Origin: MPNP01 sp965116235
GTDB taxonomy: Bacteria; Pseudomonadota; Alphaproteobacteria; Rhodobacterales; Rhodobacteraceae
NCBI GenBank assembly: GCA_965116235.1
Contig: OZ220496.1
Coordinates: 1,860,001-1,924,000 of the forward strand
Direction: 5' to 3'
Length of the DNA: 64,000 nucleotides
Shown: piece after piece, positions 45,806 through 54,239 of the stretch
How the letters are laid out: the number at the start of each line of letters is the position of its first letter
Numbering within the stretch: the stretch's first letter is position 1
Translations under genes and position numbers: made by a program
The notes under the pieces: generated by a model
What the model was told of the DNA's origin: nothing
The model's database searches: none
Seen by the model: the letters and a program-made list of their open reading frames with translations, nothing else

Positions 45806-46686
45806 TGACGGGAGCCACGCAGGATACCGTGATCCGCACCGGGCGTGCAACACGTATGCTAATCTATCTGGTTCTGTTGCTGTTCGCCTTGTTCTACCTC
45901 TTGCCTTTTGGCATCATGGTACTCAATTCGATCAAACCCCTGTCGGAGATTACGGGGGGCAACATGATGGCCCTTCCAGCAGTCTGGACAGTGGAACCAT
46001 GGCTAAAGGCTTGGAATTCGGCACAGGTTGGTGTCGAGCCGACGGGTCTCAAGCCATATTTCTGGAACTCGCTCAAGATGGTGGTTCCCGCCGTCTTCAT
46101 TTCGACCATTCTGGGTGCATTGAACGGTTATGTTCTGACTAAGTGGCGATTCAGGGGTGATACCATTTTGTTTGGTTTCATGCTGTTCGCCTGCTTTATT
46201 CCGTTCCAGATCGTTCTGATCCCGACGGCCCGGGTGCTTGGCATTGCTGGATTGGCAGGCTCCACAAGCGGGCTGGTGCTGGTGCATGTGGTCTACGGTC
46301 TTGGCTTCACAACGCTTTTTTTCAAGAATTACTATCAGATTTTTCCAACCGAACTGATCCGGGCGGCTCAGATTGATGGAGCCGGATTTTTTCGTATTTT
46401 CTGGCGAATCTTGCTGCCAAGCTCTGGTCCCATAATCGTGGTCAGCGTAATCTGGCAGTTTACAAACATCTGGAATGACTTCCTGTTTGGCGCTTCATTT
46501 GCTGATCTTGACAGTCAACCGATGACGGTGGCCTTGAACAACCTTGTGCAGTCCTCAACTGGCGTCAAGGAGTACAACGTCCATTTCGCTGGAGCCATAC
46601 TGGCTGCCTTTCCGACGCTGCTCGTGTATATCGTTGCCGGTCGCTACTTCGTTCGAGGACTCATGGCCGGTTCGATAAAGGGATAA
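45805..46686 (+). CDS. ABC sugar transporter, permease 2
   Basis: 293 residues, MalG-type. Its ATPase-contact loop is LIRAAQIDGAGFFRIFWRIL. Six membrane segments, with PLSEITGG after the first. ATG 45805 overlaps the TGA of permease 1; a GTG at 45802 is an alternative. The ATPase gene starts 4 bp after it. Confidence 0.9.
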   Translation: MTGATQDTVIRTGRATRMLIYLVLLLFALFYLLPFGIMVLNSIKPLSEITGGNMMALPAVWTVEPWLKAWNSAQVGVEPTGLKPYFWNSLKMVVPAVFISTILGALNGYVLTKWRFRGDTILFGFMLFACFIPFQIVLIPTARVLGIAGLAGSTSGLVLVHVVYGLGFTTLFFKNYYQIFPTELIRAAQIDGAGFFRIFWRILLPSSGPIIVVSVIWQFTNIWNDFLFGASFADLDSQPMTVALNNLVQSSTGVKEYNVHFAGAILAAFPTLLVYIVAGRYFVRGLMAGSIKG

Positions 46687-46690
46687 AACG

Positions 46691-47806
46691 ATGGGTTTTC
46701 TCAGCATCAACAATGTATCGAAGTCCTTTGGTTCTGTCGAAGTCCTGCACGATATCAACATTGACATAGAAGAGGGTGAGTTTCTGGTCTTGGTTGGGCC
46801 TTCAGGTTGCGGCAAGTCCACGTTGCTGAATATGGTTGCCGGGCTGGAAGACATCACCACCGGCGAAATTGCGATCAGAGACCGAGTGGTCAACGGCGTG
46901 CATCCGTCCAAACGAAACATAGCCATGGTATTTCAGTCTTACGCGTTGTATCCCAACATGACAGTTGCCCAGAACATGACCTTTGGCCTGGAGATGCATG
47001 GGGTTCCAAGGCCAGAACGTGAACGCGCGTTGGCAGATGTGGCAAAATTGCTGCAGATTGATCAGCTGCTTGCTCGCAAGCCCGGACAGCTATCCGGTGG
47101 ACAACGCCAAAGAGTGGCCATGGGGCGGGCTCTGGTGCGTAATCCAGATGTGTTCCTGTTCGACGAACCCCTATCCAACCTGGATGCAAAGCTGCGTGTT
47201 ACCATGCGTACCGAGATCAAGAAACTGCACCGGAAATTGGGCACGACGATTGTCTATGTTACCCATGACCAGATTGAGGCGTTGACCCTCTCAAGCCGTA
47301 TTGCCGTCATGAATGACGGGTATATCCAGCAGTTGGGGACCCCGAAGGAAGTTTACGATAAGCCCAAAAACCTGTTCGTTGCAACATTTATGGGATCTCC
47401 GTCCATGAATCTGATACCGGCAAAAATGGCACGGAAGGCCGATGGTCTTTTTGCCGAAATTTCGACGGGAATGGATGAGATTGCCCACCTGATGTTTCCC
47501 GAACCTTCTGAAGCCTTGACCAATTGTGATGGGAAGTCGGTAATCCTTGGCATCCGCTCTGAGGCTATAACCGACATCGAGAGTGCCGACCGGAATGCCC
47601 AACGAATTGAGCATGTTACCAATCAGATAATTGTGACCGAACCGGCTGGCTCCGACACATTCGTTATGGTTGCCATGGGTGGTCATGAATGCATTTCCCG
47701 CATGCGGTCAGATACCCTAGTCGAAGCCGGGCAGAATGTTACTCTTGCCATCAATATGGAAAAAATTACCGTTTTCGATCCCGACACCGAAGAAAGGATC
47801 GACTGA
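46691..47806 (+). CDS. ABC sugar transporter, ATP-binding protein (MsmK/UgpC-like)
   Basis: 371 residues. Walker A GPSGCGKSTLLNMVAG, Q-loop VFQSYALYPNMTVAQN, signature LSGGQRQRVAMGRALVRNP, Walker B VFLFDEPLSNLDAKLR and H-loop VTHDQIEALTL. The C-terminal third is the TOBE/OB regulatory domain typical of carbohydrate importers (CUT1 class). It completes the operon. Confidence 0.93.
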   Translation: MGFLSINNVSKSFGSVEVLHDINIDIEEGEFLVLVGPSGCGKSTLLNMVAGLEDITTGEIAIRDRVVNGVHPSKRNIAMVFQSYALYPNMTVAQNMTFGLEMHGVPRPERERALADVAKLLQIDQLLARKPGQLSGGQRQRVAMGRALVRNPDVFLFDEPLSNLDAKLRVTMRTEIKKLHRKLGTTIVYVTHDQIEALTLSSRIAVMNDGYIQQLGTPKEVYDKPKNLFVATFMGSPSMNLIPAKMARKADGLFAEISTGMDEIAHLMFPEPSEALTNCDGKSVILGIRSEAITDIESADRNAQRIEHVTNQIIVTEPAGSDTFVMVAMGGHECISRMRSDTLVEAGQNVTLAINMEKITVFDPDTEERID

Positions 47807-48039
47807 AGGCCATTCACCCCGAGGGCTTGGTTGCAGATCACCGAATGACAGCTGGAGTCGAAGACAAGCACACTTCACGAATTAAAAAGCGGCTTGGTCC
47901 CGGCTGGTCATTGGAGTATGCCGACCAATGTCGAAAAAGCGTTTGTATCGCTTGGACCGGGCCAGTTTGAGTTTGCCAGCGATACGGTGACTCCGATGAA
48001 AGGCTGGTTATTCATGCACAGGCCACGGGAGTAACTGGA

Positions 48040-49626
48040 GTGACGAAGGATTACGACATCATTATTGTCGGTGGTGGATCGGCCGGGTGTGTGCTTGCGG
48101 CTCGATTGAGCGAAAATCCGGATACAAGCGTACTTTTGATCGAAGCGGGCAGTCCAGATCGCCACCCGCTCTACCGAATACCGGCCGGATTTGCCACAAT
48201 GACCAAGGGCATGGGCTCTTGGGGCTGGCATACAGTTCCCCAGAGACACATGAATGACAGGATCATCCGTTTTACGCAAGCCAGGGTTCTAGGGGGCGGA
48301 TCGACTATCAACGCACAGATCTACACGCGTGGCAATCGACACGATTTTGACGAGTGGTGTCGGCTTGGATGCACGGGATGGAGCTATGCGGATGTGCTGC
48401 CATATTTTTTGAAATCAGAAAACAATGACACCTTTGACAACCGATATCATGCCAAGGGTGGCCCGCTGAGTGTCAGTCAGCCAACCTCGCCCCTGCCGAT
48501 TTGTGAAGCATACTTCGAGGCAGCAAGGCAGTTAGGCATTCCACGCAATTATGACTTTGCCGGGGAAAGTCAGGATGGGGTCGGATATTACCAGCTCACT
48601 CAACACAACGGGTCAAGATCATCAGCCGCTGTCGCTTTTCTGAAACCTGCTATGGGAAGGCCAAATCTGACGGTTCGTACCCGAACTCAAGCCTTGCGTG
48701 TCATGGTGGAAAAAGGCAAGGCCTATGGTGTTGAAGTGGCTGCTGACAATCAGGTTAAGCACGCGTACGCGAATCAGGAAATCATTCTTTCTGCTGGAGC
48801 CATCGGTTCGCCGCGGCTACTGATGCTGTCAGGAATCGGCCCCGCCGATCATCTCAGAGCCGTTGGAATAGACGTAGTTCTAGACAAGCCTGAAGTTGGT
48901 TCCAACCTTCAGGATCATTTGGATGTCTTCACCGTTTTGGAGTGCACTGGTGAACACACCTACGACAAATATGCCAAGTGGTACTGGTCCGCGCTGGCAG
49001 GACTGCAGTATCTGCTGACCAAGGGTGGTCCCGTTGCCTCAAGCCTTTTCGAAACTGGCGGATTCTGGTATGTCGGAGAAGGTGAACGATACCCCGATAT
49101 ACAGCTTCATCTGGGACTGGGTTCCGGCATTGAAGCCGGTGTCGCAAAAATGCAACATTCGGGGGTTACGCTCAATTCTGCCTACCTGAGACCTCGGTCC
49201 CGTGGCACTGTTCGTTTGGCGAGCGACGACCCATCGATGGGGCCGTTGCTGGATCCAAATTACTGGGAAGATCCCCACGATCGGGTGATGTCGATCCGAG
49301 GACTGAAACTGGCCCAGAGAATCATGCGCCAGGAAGCATTGCACGCCTTCGTCCTGCGTCAGGTGTTGCCCGGTCCCGAAGTACATACCGATAAGGACTA
49401 TTTCGACTTTGCCTGTTCCCATGCAAAGACTGATCACCATCCGGCCGGTACTTGTCGAATGGGTGGAGATGAAGATTCCGTGGTTGATCCTTGCCTGAGG
49501 TGTCGTGGTATTGAAGGATTGAGGATTGTTGATGCTTCTGTCATGCCCAGATTGGTATCTTCCAACACGAACGCAACAACGATCATGATAGCTGAAAAGG
49601 CAACCGACATGATCAGAGCCGTTTAA
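48040..49626 (+). CDS. GMC-family FAD oxidoreductase
   Basis: 528 residues. FAD site IIVGGGSAGCVLAARLSENP; GMC signatures ARVLGGGSTINAQIYTRGNR and SAGAIGSPRLLMLSGIGPADH; active-site region HHPAGTCRMGGD. Paralogous to the gene at 26312 but clearly diverged. It is an alcohol or sugar dehydrogenase of unknown substrate. It follows the sugar transporter by 233 bp on the same strand, so it may oxidise the imported compound. GTG 48040 with GGGAG at 48028-48032. Confidence 0.88.
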   Translation: MTKDYDIIIVGGGSAGCVLAARLSENPDTSVLLIEAGSPDRHPLYRIPAGFATMTKGMGSWGWHTVPQRHMNDRIIRFTQARVLGGGSTINAQIYTRGNRHDFDEWCRLGCTGWSYADVLPYFLKSENNDTFDNRYHAKGGPLSVSQPTSPLPICEAYFEAARQLGIPRNYDFAGESQDGVGYYQLTQHNGSRSSAAVAFLKPAMGRPNLTVRTRTQALRVMVEKGKAYGVEVAADNQVKHAYANQEIILSAGAIGSPRLLMLSGIGPADHLRAVGIDVVLDKPEVGSNLQDHLDVFTVLECTGEHTYDKYAKWYWSALAGLQYLLTKGGPVASSLFETGGFWYVGEGERYPDIQLHLGLGSGIEAGVAKMQHSGVTLNSAYLRPRSRGTVRLASDDPSMGPLLDPNYWEDPHDRVMSIRGLKLAQRIMRQEALHAFVLRQVLPGPEVHTDKDYFDFACSHAKTDHHPAGTCRMGGDEDSVVDPCLRCRGIEGLRIVDASVMPRLVSSNTNATTIMIAEKATDMIRAV

Positions 49627-49973
49627 CCTGTGATGTTGCCCACACGGTGTTTGCAGCTCAATTCTCGTGTTTTGGGCTACAAAACGTCAATCGGTTGGTA
49701 TCCAACCTTGATTGCAGGGTTCATTCAATTGCCAGTTTCAGACATGAAGATCCTTGTCGCCAAATCTGGAATGGCACCAGTAAGCGTTTGACCGTCACTA
49801 ATGCTGGCCGTTTCTGCTCCAAGTGAGGTACTTCCAGCCAAACCCGCCCCAACCGGTCCGGTTTGACCCCGGCTTGGTCAGAGGCTGTGACGGGCCGATT
49901 GAACTGTCGCTTTAGGCAATCAGGCCCCTTTTCTCCATATTGATGGGGGTGATCTCACATTTGAGGTTATGCC
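49627..49973. other. Intergenic region, no gene seen
   Basis: 347 bp between convergent genes. A hairpin GGTTGG/CCAACC at 49693-49707 lies 67 bp after the GMC stop and may help end that transcript, but it lacks a T-run. Nothing else is supported. Confidence 0.45.
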
Positions 49974-50549
49974 TCATGCGACGAGCTGTTGCTCCTTGTT
50001 GCCATGTGTATCTTGGCCTTGATGTTTCAGAACGCGGTCTCGGAGCTGAATGGCGATGACCTCAACCGTTTCATCCCAGCTGATGCCGTGCTGATAGGCG
50101 CTGTCCTTTATACGCAATGCCATTTCGTCTGGCGGAGTCCAGTTTCTAGCGTAGGAAAAGCACAAGTTTTGTACATCATAGGGCGGCAGGGATTTGGCCT
50201 TTTCATAAACGTCTTCGACCAGGCTATCAACAATCTCGGACGAATTGAGATGCTCGGCTACCCGTTCACCCAAATCCGTGAGTGAAAGGGGACTATCCAT
50301 ATGCACTGTTTTAGATGGTTGCCGGCTCCATAGGACAACATCGTGTATTCTGTCGTTTATCTGGGTGATCTTGATATCAATCCTATCCGCTATTTCAGTT
50401 ATCCTTTTATCCATTTTGTCTATGGATTTTTCAAAGGATTTCCGATCCGTGTTGACTGAATTGATCCATGTAATAAGTCGGACACAAACTGTACAGACAG
50501 CTAGAACGGCTATGATCCACACAGCTGGATTTTCGATGTACTCAAGCAT
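49974..50549 (-). CDS. Membrane-anchored coiled-coil protein of unknown function
   Basis: 191 residues. An N-terminal membrane segment (NPAVWIIAVLAVCTVCVRLI) is followed by a charged predicted coiled coil (DRKSFEKSIDKMDKRITEIA) and a helical C-terminal part with SLPPYDVQNLCFSYARNW. I do not recognise a family. ATG 50549 has a strong GGAGGGTG just upstream on its strand; an in-frame start at 50654 has no such site. The gene starts about 240 bp left of the inverted-repeat element, so it is probably a native gene or part of an older island. Confidence 0.6.
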   Translation of the reverse strand: MLEYIENPAVWIIAVLAVCTVCVRLITWINSVNTDRKSFEKSIDKMDKRITEIADRIDIKITQINDRIHDVVLWSRQPSKTVHMDSPLSLTDLGERVAEHLNSSEIVDSLVEDVYEKAKSLPPYDVQNLCFSYARNWTPPDEMALRIKDSAYQHGISWDETVEVIAIQLRDRVLKHQGQDTHGNKEQQLVA

Positions 50550-50792
50550 TCGCTTCACCCTCCCCCGTGGACTATACCCAAAAGATATTTTGTATATAGC
50601 ACTGCTACTCAGTTGGTACAAGAGCGAAATTGCCAAAAGTAGAGACAATTCCATGTTTGCGTATGCCCGGCATGTTGGTCACAATACTTTGCTTAAACGC
50701 ATTGCAAGTGTAGAGTGTCTGGGAGGAACTCACGCCAGTGATACCAATAAAACAAGCACAGAATTGATTCGTGGCTCACAAGATATAGGGGC

Positions 50793-51041
50793 TTATATTG
50801 TTAACTTGAAATCAAGAATGTCCTGCCGGTCCGCCGGGCTGGTGTCAGGATTATGCCTGATAGTCTCGGTACGAACGCGAACCATACGGGACCATTCGCG
50901 CGTGGCGTAGCGAAAGCAGGCTTGTGCCGTTGGCCGGTATGTCTTGTATCTCAAGGGCCGGGCCCTGCGCGGCGACATCAAGGTTAATTCGTTCAGACAA
51001 AGCCTCGGAACCGTTCCGAATCTGCTTTTCAAGTTCGGCAT
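50793..51041 (-). CDS. Small ORF spanning from one inverted repeat to another
   Basis: 82 residues, MPNLKSRFGTVPRLC to DILDFKLTI, basic and arginine-rich. The ATG lies inside the internal repeat (51025-51051) and the TAA inside the left terminal repeat of element B, so the frame fills the whole 264-bp interval. No ribosome site is obvious and no family is recognised. It may be chance, or the coding remnant of a miniature element. Confidence 0.3.
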   Translation of the reverse strand: MPNLKSRFGTVPRLCLNELTLMSPRRARPLRYKTYRPTAQACFRYATREWSRMVRVRTETIRHNPDTSPADRQDILDFKLTI

Positions 51042-51051
51042 ATAAGCTCCC
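51025..51051 (-). repeat. Third copy of the element-type inverted repeat, inside element B
   Basis: On the complementary strand it reads GGGAGCTTATATGCCG then AACTTGAAAAG, an evident relative of the ends at 50788, 53020, 60675 and 62413. It faces the left terminal repeat, so 50788-51051 looks like a 264-bp miniature element. The 8 bases after it (AAAAAGAG) do not match the left flank. Confidence 0.7.
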
Positions 51052-51143
51052 AAAAAGAGGGTGGGGCTTGATTTAAGCCCAGGACGGATACACGTTATTG
51101 GCAGGCATGAATGCGTGATTATTATAATGAAAGGATGCCCGCC

Positions 51144-51386
51144 ATGATCACGAAGCCCAACCCGGACGTGCTGTTGCAGCCGGTGGTCATTCCCCCGACA
51201 ACGCCCGGGCGGTATGTCTCGTTCAATTGGGCGCTCAATCTGCGTGAACCCGGCGAAGATACGGGTGACTGGCACTTCGATGCCATGTTTTTCTGGCGAT
51301 CCGATCAGGCACCCAGAAGCGTTAATCTGGCCGGTGAGGGCACGACCGTTGACAGCACGGTGGCGCTGGGGCGGCCTGCCTGTTAG
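51144..51386 (+). CDS. Small protein of unknown function (element B)
   Basis: 80 residues starting MITKPNPDVLLQPV, with GRYVSFNWALNLREPGEDTG and DWHFDAMFFWRSDQ. AAGGA at 51131-51135 is well spaced before ATG 51144. GC-rich like the rest of element B. It is soluble, with no motif I can name. It overlaps the end of a convergent reading frame by 4 bp. Confidence 0.45.
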   Translation: MITKPNPDVLLQPVVIPPTTPGRYVSFNWALNLREPGEDTGDWHFDAMFFWRSDQAPRSVNLAGEGTTVDSTVALGRPAC

Positions 51387-51724
51387 TCACAAGTCTTGTC
51401 TGGACGCAGTTTCTGGTGCCGCGGTTCGGGCCGTCGCCGCTCCAGTATTCCCATGCGGGACCGGCGCTCGTCGACATCGGCCGGAGCGGTCAGCGGGGCC
51501 GGGCCACGCCCCATGTATGGGGGTCCCGGGGGCGGGGCGTTCGGGTGATGGAGATAACCGCCGAGGAGGGCCAGGATCACCAGGGCTCCGCCCAGAGTGG
51601 CGGGGGCCGGTGGAGCGGGCGGTCCCAGGCCCGCGCCGGTACGCGGTGCCAGTGAGCCGGAGACAGCAAGGCCGGACGAAGCGGGTCCATCAGGAACATG
51701 AAACCGAAAGTCATCATACCTCAT
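51383..51724 (-). CDS. Proline-rich single-pass membrane protein (element B), tentative
   Basis: 113 residues. Proline/alanine-rich N-terminal part, then one hydrophobic segment (TLGGALVILALLGGYL) and a charged C-terminal tail. The helix within a proline-rich context argues for a real small membrane protein, but a GC-rich antisense frame can also look like this. No family is recognised. Confidence 0.3.
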   Translation of the reverse strand: MRYDDFRFHVPDGPASSGLAVSGSLAPRTGAGLGPPAPPAPATLGGALVILALLGGYLHHPNAPPPGPPYMGRGPAPLTAPADVDERRSRMGILERRRPEPRHQKLRPDKTCD

Positions 51725-51782
51725 AACTATGTCAAGAAGAAAGATGTGACTTACCGGCAGGGGGCGGCGAGGCATTCGCGAC

Positions 51783-52058
51783 ATGGCCCGTCAGTTGGCC
51801 CGCCACAAGGTCCGACTGCTGAACGGTCCCGTCTACGTCGCCAACCACTATCGGGCCATAGCCGATCTGGCCCTGATTGAGCTGCTGCAGGGGCGGACGC
51901 CCCGGATAGCGGCCGTCTGCGTCATCAACCAGTGGCTGGACACAAAAGATCAGGTCGCAACGCTGGTCCAGGACTATCTGGGACCACTGGGTGCTCAGCT
52001 TCACGGCCCGTCCCGGGAGGTGCATGCGGCATGGTTGCCGACCATCCAGTACGACTGA
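51783..52058 (+). CDS. Small protein of unknown function upstream of AbiEii-like gene
   Basis: 91 residues: MARQLARHKVRLLNGPVYVA, NHYRAIADLALIELLQGRTP, RIAAVCVINQWLDTKDQ and a tail ending LPTIQYD. A stop lies just upstream in frame, so ATG 51783 is the first start. It overlaps the next gene by 28 bp in another frame. AbiE systems place the antitoxin AbiEi upstream of AbiEii, but this protein lacks the length and the winged helix expected for AbiEi. Confidence 0.4.
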   Translation: MARQLARHKVRLLNGPVYVANHYRAIADLALIELLQGRTPRIAAVCVINQWLDTKDQVATLVQDYLGPLGAQLHGPSREVHAAWLPTIQYD

Positions 52059-52787
52059 CCGACGCCCAGCGGCGACATCAGGAGGTCATGCGCTGGGTAG
52101 CCGAACAGCTGCAGGATACGCCCTATGTCCTGAAAGGGGGGTGCGGCCCTGCTGCTGACCCGGGACGGGTCGCGCCATTCCGCGGATCTGGATTTTGACT
52201 CGAACCGCAAGCTGAATCTCGAACGGCGCCTGCTCGCGGGACTGAAGAAGGCGGGGGTCGAGACAACACGCCTGATCCGGGCCAAGGACACGGCAACGGT
52301 GCAACGCTTCAAGGTCCATTATCGGGATCCGCAGTCCCATGATGACACGGACCGGCTGCTCAAGCTCGAGACCAGTTTGCGCGGCATCTCCGACTCGGCC
52401 GCGGTCGAGATCGTGAATGGCATCCGGACGTACCGGATCGATACGCTTTACGCCCAGAAGCTGGAGGCTTTGGGTGCTCGCACCGCACCTCGGGACTTGC
52501 ATGATCTGGTACATCTGACCCAGAACTATGGCAACCAGATTGCCGACGCGCTCTTGGCCCGAGCGGACGCCATGACGGCGGACGTTGATGAATTGGTCAA
52601 TCGGTATGAGGTCGCCTTTCACAGCGATGAAGTGCTGTCCGATCCCAGCAATGCCCTGGACACGGCATTGCTGTTTCGTCAGGCGGTTGAAAACGAGCGA
52701 AGTCGCCGGGCCATGGCCGCCAGCGCGGCAATCACTGCAGAACCCGAAATGGCCGGATGCGGCACGGATGAACGCCATTCACCCTGA
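52031..52787 (+). pseudogene. AbiEii-like nucleotidyltransferase toxin, frameshifted at a G6 tract
   Basis: The first frame reads MVADHPVRLTDAQRRHQEVM to TPYVLKGG; the second continues ALLLTRDGSRHSADLDFDSN to the stop at 52787. The joined block KGG-ALLL-x-R-x-S-x-D-x-DF is the AbiEii/AbiGii nucleotidyltransferase signature with the metal-binding Asp pair. The break is a run of six G at 52136-52141, where five would keep the frame. AbiEii enzymes add nucleotides to tRNA in type IV toxin-antitoxin/phage-abortive systems. A homopolymer read error or phase-variable tract is possible. Confidence 0.75.
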
Positions 52788-52792
52788 CGACC

Positions 52793-52850
52793 CGTCCGCG
52801 TTGGGCGGACGATGCGGTGCGCACGCCCCCAGGCCTCGCCGCCTAGGGGC
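52793..52850 (+). promoter_or_regulatory. Two strong hairpins after the AbiEii-like gene
   Basis: First: CGTCCGC / GCGGACG around GTTGG at 52793-52811. Second: GCCCC-C-AGG pairing with CCT-A-GGGGC at 52825-52850. Both fall between the last reading frame and the right terminal repeat. They could stop or protect the cargo transcript, or belong to a structured end of the element. Confidence 0.5.
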
Positions 52851-53062
52851 CGAAGATGTGAAGGAACGGTCGGGTGGGACCACGGCGACGGACGGGCTGC
52901 ATATGTTGGGGACAAAAGGGTGATGCAAACCATAATCGTCATCACGTCCCGTTTTTCCTATGAACTGTCGTGCAACGCATTCGGTCATGATGCAATTGTC
53001 AAGTTAACGATATAAGCCCCAAAATATATGAGTTCCGAATGAATGAGTGCTTACCAAAGGGA

Positions 53063-53959
53063 TCAGTCGGTTACCAACTCTCTGGCGATTTCCCTGATGA
53101 CAGGGCGAGCCTCCCTGATACTCATGCCAATCTTGATTCGACTGTCATAGAGAATTTGAAGCAAAAGTTCATCGTGGCGAGTGAGGAGGGCAAATTCCTC
53201 ATCATCGTTGAAGATTGACGGTCGAGCCAAGAAGCTGTCATTGACCAGGCCCATGGCTTGGGCAATTTCCTCATGGACACAAGATTCGCGCATGATGTCA
53301 CGGTGCTCGTCCTTGAGCATGATGATGGCCCGGACAAACTCGGAGGATCTCGAATTTCTCAGCAGGGTGAAGGCCGAGCAAAGGATTTCTGGCGAACTTT
53401 CCGTTATGGCCCTTTCGACCGATCTAGGCAGTTTCTGGATCTCATTCCGCAACAGCCGGGCAGAGTTCCGATATTCGGTGTTGCTCATGATCAAAATGTA
53501 AAAGTTTGGATTTGAACCCGATATTTCAATCGGGTGGCCAGTCAGGGATTCCAAGCGGTCAGTGTACGCCGAAATCAATTGATAATCCATAAGACGTCTC
53601 TCATTCGGAACGGATGGGCCATGGATCAATCTGATTCGAATGGGTTGCCGCCATTTCTTGACCTTTGACGGTTTTGCTGAAGCCACGTAATTGCCTTTCT
53701 CGACGACGTATTCGTTATACAAGGCAATGTCTTCGAAGTTTTTCGCCAACATTTCGGCATTGAAATATACTGCGTCGCTCTCCTCCTCGTCCTTCAGGTA
53801 ACCTTGGCTCAGGTAGTTCAATTTTACGTTGGCATAATATTCAGCGAGTTTTTCATCACTGATGTTGTTGAACTTTCTGGTCGGCGAAGAACTGCACCCA
53901 ACCAGCAACAAGCCGACCAGGATAGCTCCGATAATCGATATGTATCTTGTGTGTCTCAT
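53063..53959 (-). CDS. DUF2927 family lipoprotein
   Basis: 298 residues. The signal peptide ends in a lipobox, LLLVGC, with the lipidated Cys at 22, so it is anchored to a membrane. The middle and end (RIRLIHGPSVPNERRLM, SCVHEEIAQAMGLVNDSFLA, RPSIFNDDEEFALLTRHDEL) match DUF2927, known from Rhodobacterales and relatives, and resemble metalloprotease-like HE-containing segments. Function is unknown. The right end of element B lies 42 bp past its stop. Confidence 0.83.
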   Translation of the reverse strand: MRHTRYISIIGAILVGLLLVGCSSSPTRKFNNISDEKLAEYYANVKLNYLSQGYLKDEEESDAVYFNAEMLAKNFEDIALYNEYVVEKGNYVASAKPSKVKKWRQPIRIRLIHGPSVPNERRLMDYQLISAYTDRLESLTGHPIEISGSNPNFYILIMSNTEYRNSARLLRNEIQKLPRSVERAITESSPEILCSAFTLLRNSRSSEFVRAIIMLKDEHRDIMRESCVHEEIAQAMGLVNDSFLARPSIFNDDEEFALLTRHDELLLQILYDSRIKIGMSIREARPVIREIARELVTD

Positions 53960-54239
53960 TCAACTGCGAAACAATTACCCGATTCGCCAACAGGCGTCCA
54001 ACATCGCTCGAGGGTCACAAATCAATTCCGCCTAGGGCCGACAACACGTCATCAACTGTATTACGATATTGGATGTTGAGTCTGTTATACAATCAAAAAT
54101 CAGCGTAAGTTGTGCCCTTGATGCTGGTCAATTGCCCGGCCCGCAATTCCTCACTCCTGCCCAGCAAGATGTTCCCCTCCAACGCCAAAAAGAAATTCGA
54201 CTCCGGTCCTTGAGGCTTGACCGGAACGTGTCCGTGCAG

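Larger units (their letters stand above)
50788..53020. mobile_element. Inverted-repeat element B, GC-rich cargo, no transposase seen
   Basis: 2233 bp. The left end begins GGGGCTTATATTGTTAACTT and the right end, read inward, GGGGCTTATATCGTTAACTT, both followed by GA: 21 of 22 bases agree. The flanking 8-mers are AAGATATA and AAAATATA, a target duplication with one difference. The same ends bound the element at 60675-62413. Cargo is mostly GC-rich: small unknown proteins and a frameshifted AbiEii-like gene. A third copy of the repeat lies inside at 51025-51051. I find no DDE transposase in it, so movement would need an enzyme from elsewhere. Confidence 0.75.

Noticed and set aside
51052..51075. 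A separate left end for the GC-rich part of element B (GGGGCTTGATTTAAGCCC)
   Set aside because: It shares only the first seven bases with the other ends and is itself a small hairpin. No matching 8-bp flank was found.
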